Positions 36,076 to 47,985 of a stretch of 56,511 nucleotides of DNA are shown one piece after another. This DNA comes from Liolophura sinensis (taxonomy: Eukaryota; Mollusca; Polyplacophora; Chitonida; Chitonidae): assembly GCF_032854445.1 (NCBI RefSeq), contig NW_027018212.1, positions 1-56,511 on the forward strand, written 5' to 3'. Position 1 is the first letter of the stretch; each line of letters opens with the position of its first letter. The translations under genes and the position numbers were made by a program. Below the pieces are notes generated by a model. That model did not search any database. It worked only from the letters and a program-made list of their open reading frames with translations, and was not told the DNA's origin.

Positions 36076-38666
36076 AGTTGAATATAGTAATGACCACTCG
36101 CGATTGTACAGAGTACAGTGTAGCCGATTTCAATTAACAAAAAGACCAGGCAAAAATGCAAAAGTGCAAAAACTGTTCCAGTGCTGCTGGTAAGAGGCTA
36201 ATCCGACGTATTTTGTGACGAGAAATTGAATGGTGCAAACCGCGTTGCTCTCCGACCAATACGTTTGGCTGTAGCGACAATTGAATGATCATTTATGTCA
36301 TAATCACGTGCCCAGCAACGGCTCTTACTCCATGGAAACCAGGGATATTTGCAATTTTTTAACAGCTGCCGATGCCTGGCCCAGTTCCGCATCTTTTGGC
36401 ACCTTATAAATGTGGGTCAGTGTTTAGTTGTACTTTTTACAGCAGACTGTATCAAGTACCTTGTGTTTTTTTTATGTACAAATGGTGTGGTTTTTCTACA
36501 CGTAGATAAAGACATTGAGATTGTCTTGCACTTAGAAGTAAGACAATTGCTGGGTGAGTTAAATGGGCTTAGCCCAAAGATTTCAGGTCTTCTGGGCTAC
36601 CGAAGGGCACATAACTTATAGTCAAAAGTTGAATATAGTAATGACCAGTCGCGATTGTACAGAGTACAGTGTAGCCGATTTCAATTAACAAAAAGACCAG
36701 GCAAAAATGCAAAAGTGGAAAACCTGTTCCAGTGCTGCTGGTAAGAGGCTAATCCGACGTATTTTGTGACGAGAAATCGAATGGTGCAAACCGCGTTGCT
36801 CTCCGACCAATACGTTTGGCTGTAGTGACAATTGAATGATCATTTATGTTATAATCCCGTGCCCAGCAACGGCTCTTACTCCATGGAAACCAGGGAAATT
36901 TGCAATTTTTCAACAGCTGCCGATACCTGGCTCAATTCCGCATCTTTTGGCACCTTATAAATGTGGGTCAGTGGTCAGTTGTACTTTTTACAGCAGACTG
37001 TATCAAGTACCTTGTGTTTTTCACGTACAAATGGTGTGGTTTTTCTACACGTAGATAAAGACATTGAGATTGTCTTGGACTTAGAAGTAAGACAATTGCT
37101 GGGTGAGTTAAATGGGCTTAGCCGAAAGATTTGACGTCTTCTGGGCTACCGAAGGGCACATAACTTATAGTCAAAAGTTGAATATAGTAATGACCAGTCG
37201 CGATTGTACAGAGTACAGTGTAGCCGAATTCAATAAACAAGAAGACCAGGTAAAAATGCAAAAGTGGAAAAACTGTTCCAGTGCTGCTGGTAAGAGGCTA
37301 ATCCGACGTATTTTGTGACGAGAAATCGAATGGTGCAAACCTTGTTGCTCTCCGACCAATACTTTTGGCTGTAGCGACAAATCAATGAATATTGATGTCA
37401 TAATCACGTGCCCAGCAACGGCTCTTACTCCATGGAAACCAGGGATATTTGCAATTTTTTAACAGCTGCCGATGCCTGGCCCAGTTGCGCATCTTTTGGC
37501 ACCTTATAAATGTGGGTCAGTGTTTAGTTGTACTTTTTACAGCAGACTGTATCAAGTACCTTGTGTTTTTTTATGTACAAATGGTGTGGTTTTTCTACAC
37601 GTAGATAAAGACATTGAGATTGTCTTGCACTTAGAAGTAAGACAATTGCTGGGTGAGTTAAATGGGCTTAGCCCAAAGATTTCAGGTCTTCTGGGCTACC
37701 GAAGGGCACATAACTTATAGTCAAAAGTTGAATATAGTAATGACCAGTCGCGATTGTACAGAGTACAGTGTAGCCGATTTCAATTAACAAAAAGACCAGG
37801 CAAAAATGCAAAAGTGGAAAACCTGTTCCAGTGCTGCTGGTAAGAGGCTAATCCGACGTATTTTGTGACGAGAAATCGAATGGTGCAAACCGCGTTGCTC
37901 TCCGACCAATACGTTTGGCTGTAGTGACAATTGAATGATCATTTATGTCATAATCACGTGCCCAGCAACGGCTCTTACTCCATGGAAACCAGGGAAATTT
38001 GGAATTTTTCAACAGCTGCCGATACCTGGCTCAATTCCGCATCTTTTGGCACCTTATTCATGTGGGTCTGTGGTCAGTTGTAATTTTTACAGCAGACTGT
38101 ATCAAGTACCTTGTGTTTTTCACGTACAAATGGTGTGGTTTTTCTACACGTAGATAAAGACATTGAGATTGTCTTGGACTTAGAAGTAAGACAATTGCTG
38201 GGTGAGTTAAATGGGCTTAGCCCAAAGATTTGACGTCTTCTGGGCTACCGAAGGGCACATAACTTATAGTCAAAAGTTGAATATAGTAATGACCAGTCGC
38301 GATTGTACAGAGTACAGTGTAGCCGAATTCAATAAACAAGAAGACCAGGTAAAAATGCAAAAGTGGAAAAACTGTTCCAGTGCTGCTGGTAAGAGGCTAA
38401 TCCGACGTATTTTGTGACGAGAAATCGAATGGTGCAAACTGCGTTGCTCTCCGACCAATACTTTTGCCTGTAGTGACAATTGAATGATCATTTATGTCAT
38501 AATCACGTGCCCAGCAACGGCTCTTACTCCATGGAAACCAGGGATATTTGCAAATTTTTAACAGCTGCCGATGCCTGGCCCAGTTCCGCATCTTTTGGCA
38601 CCTTATAAATGTGGGTCAGTGTTTAGTTGTACTTTTTACAGCAGACTGTATCAAGTACCTTGTGTT
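36076..38666 (+). repeat. Segment homologous to 11337-13926
   Basis: Constant offset of 24,739-24,740 bp (the one-base change is an eighth T in the T-run before ATGTACAAATGG near 36473). It covers blocks 36282, 36833, 37382, 37932 and the left part of 38481. A few substitutions separate it from 11.3-13.9 kb, for example TTATGTTATAATCCCGTG near 36845, GGAATTTTTC near 38001 and CTTAGCCC against CTTAGCCG near 38217. It is thus older than the 10,717-bp tandem duplication, or less homogenised. Confidence 0.85.
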
Positions 38667-39269
38667 TTTCACGTACAAATGTTGTGGCTTTTCTACACGT
38701 AGATAAAGACATTGAGATTGTCTTGCACTTAGAAGTAAGACAATTGCTAGGTGAGTTAAATGGGCTTAGTCCAAAGATTTGACGTCTTCTGGGCTACCGA
38801 AGGGCACATAACTTATAGTCAAAAGTTGAATATAGTAATGACCAGTCGCGATTGTACAAAGTACAGTGTAGCCGATTTCAATTAACAAAAAGACCAGGCA
38901 AAAATGCAAAAGTGGAAAAACTGTTCCAGTGCTGCTGGTAAGAGGCTAATCCGACGTATTTTGTGACGAGAAATCGAATGGTGCAAACCGCGTTGCTCTC
39001 CGACCAATACTTTTGGCTGTAGCGACAAATCAATGAATATTGATGTCATAATCACGTGCCCAGCAACGGCTCTTACTCCATGGAAACCAGGGATATTTGC
39101 AATTTTTTAACAGCTGCCGATGCCTGGCCCAGTTCCGCATCTTTTGGCACCTTATAAATGTGGGTCAGTGTTTAGTTGTACTTTTTACAGCAGACTGTAT
39201 CAAGTACCTTGTGTTTTTTTATGTACAAATGGTGTGGTTTTTCTACACGTAGATAAAGACATTGAGATT

Positions 39270-41320
39270 GTCTTGGACTTAGAATTAAGACAATTGCTGG
39301 GTGAGTTAAATGGGCTTAGCCCAAAGATTTGACGTCTTCTGGGCTACCGAACGGCACATAACTTATAGTCAAAAGTTAAATATAGTAATGACCCCTCGCG
39401 ATTGTACATAGTACAGTGTAGCCGATTTCAATTAACAAAAAGACCAGGCAAAAATGCAAAAGTGGAAAAACTGTTCCAGTGCTGCTGATAAGAGGCTAAT
39501 CCGACGTATTTTGTGACGAGAAATCGAATGGTGCAAACCGCGTTGCTCTCCGACCAATACTTTTGGCTGTAGCGACAAATCAATGAATATTGATGTCATA
39601 ATCACGTGCCCAGCAACGGCTCTTACTCCATGGAAACCAGGGATATTTGCAATTTTTTAACAGCTGCCGATGCCTGGCCCAGTTCCGCATCTTTTGGCAC
39701 CTTATAAATGTGGGTCAGTGTTTAGTTGTACTTTTTACAGCAGACTGTATCAAGTACCTTGTGTTTTTTATGTACAAATGGTGTGGTTTTTCTACACGTA
39801 GATAAAGACATTGAGATTGTCTTGCACTTAGAAGTAAGACAATTGCTGGGTGAGTTAAATGGGCTTAGCCCAAAGATTTCAGGTCTTCTGGGCTACCGAA
39901 GGGCACATAACTTATAGTCAAAAGTTGAATATAGTAATGACCAGTCGCGATTGTACAGAGTACAGTGTAGCCGATTTCAATTAACAAAAAGACCAGGTAA
40001 AAATGCAAAAGTGGAAAAACTGTTCCAGTGCTGCTGGTAAAATGCAAATCCGACGTATTTTGTGACGAGAAATCGAATGGTGTAAACCGCGTTGCTCTCC
40101 GACCAATACTTTTGGCTGTAGCGACAATTGAATGATCATTTATGTCATAATCACGTGCACAGCAACGGCTCTTACTCCATGGAATCCAGGGAAATTTGCA
40201 ATTTTTCAACAGCTGCCGATGCCTGGCTCAATTCCGCATCTTTTGGCACCTTACTGAAGTGGGTCAGTGTTCAGTTGTACTTTTTACAGCAGACTGTATC
40301 AAGTACCTTGTGTTTTTCACGTACAAATGGTGTGGTTTTTCTACACGTAGATAAAGACATTGAGATTTTCTTGGACTTAGAAGTAAGACAATTGCTGGGT
40401 GAGTTAAATGGGCTTGGCCCAAAGATTTCACGTCTTCTGGGCTACCGAAGGGCACATAACTTATAGTCAAAAGTTGATATTAGCAATTTTTTAACAGCTG
40501 CCGATGCCTGGCCCAATTCCGCATCTTTTGGCACCTTATAAATGTGGGTCAGTGTTTAGTTGTACTTTTTACAGCAGACTGTATCAAGTGCCTTGTGTTT
40601 TTCACGTACAAATGGTGTGGTTTTTCTACACGTAGATAAAGACATTGAGATTGTCTTGGACTTAGAAGTAAGACAATTGCTGGGTGAGTTAAATGGGCTT
40701 GTCCCAATGATTTCAGGTCTTCTGGGCTACCGAAGGGCACATAACTTATAGTCAAAAGTTGAATATAGTAATGACCAGTCGCGATTGTACAGAGTACAGT
40801 GTAGCCGATTTCAATTAACAAAAAGACCAGGCAAAAATGCAAAAGTGCGAAAACTGTTCCAGTGCTGCTGGTAAGAGGCTAATCCGACGTATTTTGTGAC
40901 GGGAAATCGAATGGTGCAAACCGCGTTGCTCTCCGACCAATACTTTTGGCTGTAGTGACAATTGAATGATCATTTATGTCATAATCACGTGCCCAGCAAC
41001 GGCTCTTACTCCATGGAAACCAGGGAAATTTGCAAATTTTCAACAGCTGCCGATGCCTGGCTCAATTCCGCATCTTTTGGCACCTTACTGAAGTGGGTCA
41101 GTGTTCAGTTGTACTTTTTACAGCAGAATGTATCAAGTACCTTGTGTTTTTCACGTACAAATGGTCTGGTTTTTCTACACGTAGATAAAGACATTGAGAT
41201 TGTCTTGCACTTAGAAGTAAGGCAATTGCTGGGTGAGTTAAATGGGCTTAGCCCAAAGATTTCAGATCTTCTGGGCTACCGAAGGGCACATAACTTATAG
41301 TCAAAAGTTGAATATAGTAA
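39270..41320 (+). repeat. Segment homologous to 20568-22618
   Basis: Constant offset of 18,702 bp, marked by the rare ACCGAACGGCACATAAC (39345-39361, also at 20643) and TGACCCCTCGCG and by truncated site 5. Compared with the segment ending at 38666 the offset falls by 6,038 bp, which is 11 monomers minus one base. The right end is where GACCCAGTCGCG near 41325 and the following tail stop matching 22.6 kb. Confidence 0.85.
40129..40962 (+). repeat. Fused block with truncated monomer, site 5
   Basis: Junction word TTGATATTAG starts at 40474, 18,702 bp after site 3. The flanks match site 3, including GGAATCCAGGG, but here the GCTAGGTGAG variant reads GCTGGGTGAG and GCTGTTGG reads GCTGCTGG. This copy is therefore slightly diverged from sites 3 and 4. 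Confidence 0.94.
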
Positions 41321-41359
41321 TGACCCAGTCGCGATTGTACAGAGTACAGTGTAGCCGAT

Positions 41360-44300
41360 TTCAATAACAAAAACACCAGGCAAAAATGCAAAAGTGGAAA
41401 AACTGTTCCAGTGCTGCTGGTAAGAGGCTAATCCGACGTATTTTGTGACGAGAAATCGAATGGTGCAAACCGCGTTGCTCTCCGACCAATAGGTTTGGCT
41501 GTAGTGACAATTGAATGATCATTTATGTCATAATCACGTGCCCAGCAACGGCTCTTTACTCCATGAAAACCAGGGAAATTTGCAATTTTTCAACAGCTGC
41601 CGATACCTGGCTCAATTCCGCATCTTTTGGCACCTTATTCATGTGGGTCTGTGGTCAGTTGTAATTTTTACAGCAGACTGTATCAAGTACCTTGTGTTTT
41701 TCACGTACAAATGGTGTGGTTTTTTCTACACGTAGATAAAGACATTGAGATTGTCTTGGACTTAGAAGTAAGGACAATTGCTGGGTGAGTTAAATGGGCT
41801 TAGCCCAAAGATTTGACGTCTTCTGGGCTACCGAAGGGCACATAACTTATAGTCAAAAGTTGAATATAGTAATGACCACTCGCGATTGTACAGAGTACAG
41901 TGTAGCCGATTTCAATAAACAAAAAGACCAGGTAAAAAATGCAAAAGTGGAAAAACTGTTCCAGTGCTGCTGGTAAAAGGCTAATCCGACGTATTTTGTG
42001 ACGAGAATCGAATGGTGCAAACTGCGTTGCTCTCCGACCAATACTTTTGCCTGTAGTGACAATTGAATGATCATTTATGTCATAATCACGTGCCCAGCAA
42101 CGGCTCTTACTCCATGGAAACCAGGGAACTTTACAATTTTTTAACAGCTGCCGATGCCTGGCTCAATTCCGCATCTTTTGGCACCTTATAAATGTGGGTC
42201 AGTGTTTAGTTGTACTTTTTACAGCAGGACTGTATCAAGTACCTTGTGTTTTTCACGTACAAATGGTGTGGCTTTTCTACACGTAGATAAAGACATTGAG
42301 ATTGTCTTGCACTTAGAAGTAAGACAATTGCTAGGTGAGTTAAATGGGCTTAGTCCAAAGATTTGACGTCTTTTGGGCTACCGAAGGGCACATAACTTAT
42401 AGTCAAAAGTTGAATATAGTAATGACCAGTCGCGATTGTACAAAGTACAGTGTAGCCGATTTGAATGAACAAAAAGACCAGGTAAAAATGCAAAAGTGGA
42501 AAAACTGTTCCAGTGCTGCTGGTAAAAGGCTAATCCGACGTATTTTGTGACGAGAAATCGAATGGTGTTAACCGCGTTGCTCTCTGACCAATACTTTTGG
42601 CTGTAGCGACAATTCAATGATGATTGATGTCATAATCACGTGCCCAGCAACGGCTCTTACTCCATGGAAACCAGGGAACTTTACAATTTTTTAACAGCTG
42701 CCGATGCCTGGCCCAATTCCGCATCTTTTGGCACCTTATAAATGTGGGTCAGTGTTTAGTTGTACTTTTTACAGCAGACTGTATCAAGTACCTTGTGTTT
42801 TTTATGTACAAATGGTGTGGTTTTTCTACACGTAGATAAAGACATTGAGATTTTCTTGGACTTAGAAGTAAGACAATTGCTGGGTGAGTTAAATGGCTTG
42901 GCCCAAAGATTTCACGTCTTCTGGGCTACCGAAGGGCACATAACTTATAGTCAAAAGTTGAATATAGTAATGACCACTCGCGATTGTACAGAGTACAGTG
43001 TAGCCGATTTCAATTAACAAAAAGACCAGGCAAAAATGCAAAAGTGCGAAAAACTGTTCCAGTGCTGCTGGTAAGAGGCTAATCGACGTATTTTGTGACG
43101 AGAAATCGAATGGTGCAAACCGCGTTGCTCTCCGACCAATACGTTTGGCTGTAGTGACAATTGAATGATCATTTATGTCATAATCACGTGCCCAGCAACG
43201 GCTCTTACTCCATGGAAACCAGGAAATTTTTGCAATTTTTCAACAGCTGCCGATACCTGGCTCAATTCCGCATCTTTTGGCACCTTATAAATGTGGGTCA
43301 GTGGTCAGTTGTACTTTTTACAGCAGACTGTATCAAGTACCTTGTGTTTTTCACGTACAAATGGTGTGGTTTTTCTACACGTAGATAAAGACATTGAGAT
43401 TGTCTTGGACTTAGAAGTAAGACAATTGCTGGGTGAGTTAAATGGGCTTAGCCCGAAAGATTTGACGTCTTCTGGGCTACCGAAGGGCACATAACTTATA
43501 GTCAAAAGTTGAATATAGTAATGACCAGTCGCGATTGTACAGAGTACAGTGTAGCCGAATTCAATAAACAAGAAGACCAGGTAAAAATGCAAAAGTGGAA
43601 AAACTGTTCCAGTGCTGCTGGTAAGAGGCTAATCCGACGTATTTTGTGACGAGAAATCGAATGGTGCAAACCTTGTTGCTCTCCGACCAATACTTTTTGG
43701 CTGTAGCGACAAATCAATGAATATTGATGTCATAATCACGTGCCCAGCAACGGCTCTTACTCCATGGAAACCAGGGATATTTGCAATTTTTTAACAGCTG
43801 CCGATGCCTGGCCCAGTTCCGCATGTTTTGGCACCTATAAATGTGGGTCAGTGTTTAGTTGTACTTTTTACAGCAGACTGTATCAAGTACCTTGTGTTTT
43901 TTTATGTACAAATGGTGTGGTTTTTCTACACGTAGATAAAGACATTGAGATTGTCTTGCACTTAGAAGTAAGACAATTGCTGGGTGAGTTAAATGGGCTT
44001 AGCCCAAAGATTTCAGGTCTTCTGGGCTACCGAAGGGCACATAACTTATAGTCAAAAGTTGAATATAGTAATGACCAGTCGCGATTGTACAGAGTACAGT
44101 GTAGCCGATTTCAATTAACAAAAAGACCAGGCAAAAATGCAAAAGTGGAAAACCTGTTCCAGTGCTGCTGGTAAGAGGCTAATCCGACGTATTTTGTGAC
44201 GAGAAATCGAATGGTGCAAACCGCGTTGCTCTCCGACCAATACGTTTTGGCTGTAGTGACAATTGAATGATCATTTATGTCATAATCACGTGCCCAGCAA

Positions 44301-45900
44301 CGGCTCTTACTCCATGGAAACCAGGGAAATTTGCAATTTTTCAACAGCTGCCGATACCTGGCTCAATTCCGCATCTTTTGGCACTTATTCATGTGGGTCT
44401 GTGGTCAGTTGTAATTTTTACAGCAGACTGTATCAAGTACCTTGTGTTTTTCACGTACAAATGGTGTGGTTTTTTCTACACGTAGATAAAGACATTGAGA
44501 TTGTCTTGGACTTAGAAGTAAGACAATTGCTGGGTGAGTTAAATGGGCTTAGCCCAAAGATTTGACGTCTTCTGGGCTACCGAAGGGCACATAACTTATA
44601 GTCAAAAGTTGAATATAGTAATGACCAGTCGCGATTGTACAGAGTACAGTGTAGCCGAATTCAATAAACAAGAAGACCAGGTAAAAATGCAAAAGTGGAA
44701 AAACTGTTCCAGTGCTGCTGGTAAGAGGCTAATCCGACGTATTTTGTGACGAGAAATCGAATGGTGCAAACTGCGTTGCTCTCCGACAATACTTTTGCCT
44801 GTAGTGACAATTGAATGATCATTTATGTCATAATCACGTGCCCAGCAACGGCTCTTACTCCATGGAAACCAGGGATATTTGCAAATTTTTAACAGCTGCC
44901 GATGCCTGGCCCAGTTCCGCATCTTTTGGCACCTTATAAATGTGGGTCAGTGTTTAGTTGTACTTTTTACAGCAGACTGTATCAAGTACCTTGTGTTTTT
45001 CACGTACAAATGTTGTGGCTTTTCTACACGTAGATAAAGACATTGAGATTGTCTTGCACTTAGAAGTAAGACAATTGCTAGGTGAGTTAAATGGGCTTAG
45101 TCCAAAGATTTGACGTCTTCTGGGCTACCGAAGGGCACATAACTTATAGTCAAAAGTTGAATATAGTAATGACCAGTCGCGATTGTACAAAGTACAGTGT
45201 AGCCGATTTCAATTAACAAAAAGACCAGGCAAAAATGCAAAAGTGGAAAAACTGTTCCAGTGCTGCTGGTAACAGGCTAATCCGACGTATTTTGTGACGA
45301 GAAATCGAATGGTGCAAACCGCGTTGCTCTCCGACCAATACTTTTGGCTGTAGCGACAAATCAATGAATATTGATGTCATAATCACGTGCCCAGCAACGG
45401 CTCTTACTCCATGGAAACCAGGGATATTTGCAATTTTTTAACAGCTGCCGATGCCTGGCCCAGTTCCGCATCTTTTGGCACCTTATAAATGTGGGTCAGT
45501 GTTTAGTTGTACTTTTTACAGCAGACTGTATCAAGTACCTTGTGTTTTTTTTATGTACAAATGGTGTGGTTTTTCTACACGTAGATAAAGACATTGAGAT
45601 TGTCTTGCACTTAGAAGTAAGACAATTGCTGGGTGAGTTAAATAGGCTTAGCCCAAAGATTTCAGGTCTTCTGGGCTACCGAAGGGCACATAACTTATAG
45701 TCAAAAGTTGAATATAGTAATGACCAGTCGCGATTGTACAGAGTACAGTGTAGCCGATTTCAATTAACAAAAAGACCAGGCAAAAATGCAAAAGTGGAAA
45801 ACCTGTTCCAGTGCTGCTGGTAAGAGGCTAATCCGACGTATTTTGTGACGAGAAATCGAATGGTGCAAACCGCGTTGCTCTCCGACCAATACGTTTGGCT
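41360..45900 (+). repeat. Segment homologous to 34485-39550, one monomer shorter
   Basis: Blocks 41512, 42064 and 42614 match 34635, 35184 and 35733 (offset about 6,880). Blocks 43162, 43714, 44264, 44812 and 45361 match 36833, 37382, 37932, 38481 and 39030 (offset about 6,331). The counterpart of block 36282 is missing between them, although the right half of block 45361 (eight T then ATG, CTTGCACTTAG) resembles 36282. Rare shared variants include CCATGAAAACCAGG near 41563/34684, GTTGTAATTTTTAC, GCTAGGTGAG and CTTAGTCCAAAG. Confidence 0.8.
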
Positions 45901-46449
45901 GTAGTGACAATTGAATGATCATTTATGTCATAATCACGTGCCCAGCAACGGCTCTTACTCCATGGAAACAGGGAAATTTGCAATTTTTCAACAGCTGCCG
46001 ATACCTGGCTCAATTCCGCATCTTTTGGCACCTTATTCATGTGGGTCTGTGGTCAGTTGTACTTTTTACAGCAGACTGTATCAAGTACCTTGTGTTTTTC
46101 ACGTACAAATGGTGTGGTTTTTCTACACGTAGATAAAGACATTGAGATTGTCTTGCACTTAGAAGTAAGACAATTGCTGGGTGAGTTAAATGGGCTTAGC
46201 CCAAAGATTTCAGGTCTTCTGGGCTACCGAAGGGCACATAACTTATAGTCAAAAGTTGAATATAGTAATGACCAGTCGCGATTGTACAGAGTACAGTGTA
46301 GCCGATTTCAATTAACAAAAAGACCAGGCAAAAATGCAAAAGTGCAAAAACTGTTCCAGTGCTGCTGGTAAGAGACTAATCCGACGTATTTTGTGACGAG
46401 AAATCGAATGGTGTAATCCGCGTTGCTATCCGACCAATACTTTTGGCTG

Positions 46450-47985
46450 TAGTGACAATTGAATGATCATTGATGTCATAATCACGTGCACAGCAACGGC
46501 TCTTACTCCATGGAAACCAGGGATATTTGCAATTTTTTAACAGCTGCCGATGCCTGGCCCAATTCCGCATCTTTTGGCACCTTATATATGTGGGTCAGTG
46601 TTCAGTTGTACTTTTTACAGCAGACTGTATCAAGTACCTTGTGTTTTTCATGTACAAATGGTGTGGTTTTTCTACACGTAGATAAAGACATTGAGATTGT
46701 CTTGGACTGAGAAGTAAGATAATTGCTGGGTGAGTTAAATGGGCTTGGCCCAAAGATTTGACGTCTTCTGGGCTACCGAAGGGCACATAACTTATAGTCA
46801 AAAGTTGAATATAGTAATGACCAGTCGCGATTGTACAGAGTACAGTGTAGCCGATTTCAATTAACAAAAAGACCAGGTAAAAATGCAAAAGTGGAAAATC
46901 TGTTCCAGTGCTGCTGGTAAGAGGCTAATCCGACGTAATTTTGTGACGAGAAATTGAATGGTGCAAACTGCGTTGCTCTCCGACCAATACTTTTGGCTGT
47001 AGTGACAATTGAATGATCATATATGTTATAATCACGTGCCCAGCAACGGCTCTTACTCCATGGAAACCAGGGATATTTGCAATTTTTCAACAGCTGCCGA
47101 TGCCTGGCCCAATTCCGCATCTTTTGGCACCTTATAAATGTGGGTCAGTGTTTAGTTGTACTTTTTACAGCAGACTGTATCAAGTACCTTGTGTTTTTTA
47201 TGTACAAATGGTGTGGTTTTTCTACACGTAGATAAAGACATTGAGATTGTCTTGCACTTAGAAGTAAGACAATTGCTGGGTGAGTTAAATGGGCTTAGCC
47301 CAAAGATTTCAGGTCTTCTGGGCTACCGAAGGGCACATAACTTATAGTCAAAAGTTGAATATAGTAATGACCAGTCGCGATTGTACAGAGTACAGTGTAG
47401 CCGATTTCAATTAACAAAAAGACCAGGCAAAAATGCAAAATTGGAAAAACTGTTCAAGTCCTGCTGGTAAGAGGCTAATCCGACGTATTTTGTGACGAGA
47501 AATCGAATGGTGCAAACCGCGTTGCTCTCCGACCAATACTTTTGGCTGTAGTGACAATTGAATGATCATTGATGTCATAATCACGTGCACAGCAACGGCT
47601 CTTACTCCATGGAAACCAGGGATATTTGCAATTTTTAACAGCTGCCGATGCCTGGCTCAATTCCGCATCTTTTGGCACCTTTTAAATGTGGGTCAGTGTT
47701 CAGTTGTACTTTTTACAGCAGACTGTATCAAGTACCTTGTGTTTTTCATGTACAAATGGTGTGGTTTTTCTACACGTAGATAAAGACATTGAGATTGTCT
47801 TGGACTGAGAAGTAAGACAATTGCTGGGTGAGTTAAATGGGCTTGGCCCAAAGATTTGACGTCTTCTGGGCTACCGAAGGGCACATAACTTATAGTCAAA
47901 AGTTGAATATAGTAATGACCAGTCGCGATTGTACAGAGTACAGTGTAGCCGATTTCAATTAACAAAAAGACCAGGCAAAAATGCA
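46450..47985 (+). repeat. Three-monomer segment repeated at 54685-56225
   Basis: Blocks 46460, 47010 and 47559 share rare variants with 54695, 55245 and 55796: TTATATATG, GGACTGAGAAGTAAGATAATTG, CGACGTAATTTTGTG, GATCATATATGTTATAATC, GTTCAAGTCCTGCTGG and CCTTTTAAATG. The offset is 8,235-8,237 bp, that is 15 monomers plus small indels. Confidence 0.87.

Larger units (their letters stand above)
33831..46449 (+). repeat. Mosaic section built from pieces of the higher-order unit
   Basis: Block starts: 34079 A, 34635 C, 35184 B, 35733 B-like (TTATTAGTG), 36282 B, 36833 B, 37382 B, 37932 C, 38481 B, 39030 B, 39580 B, 40129 A+t, 40963 A, 41512 C, 42064 B, 42614 B, 43162 B, 43714 B, 44264 C, 44812 B, 45361 B, 45912 C. 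Matches at constant offset to earlier DNA show it is a patchwork: 36076-38666 matches 11337-13926, 39270-41320 matches 20568-22618, and 41360-45900 matches 34485-39550 with one monomer missing. Block 34079 is 556 bp through several indels, including extra bases in ACAAAACAAAAACACC. Single-base indels are frequent at 33.9-34.5 and 41.3-44.8 kb. No gene is seen. Confidence 0.85.
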
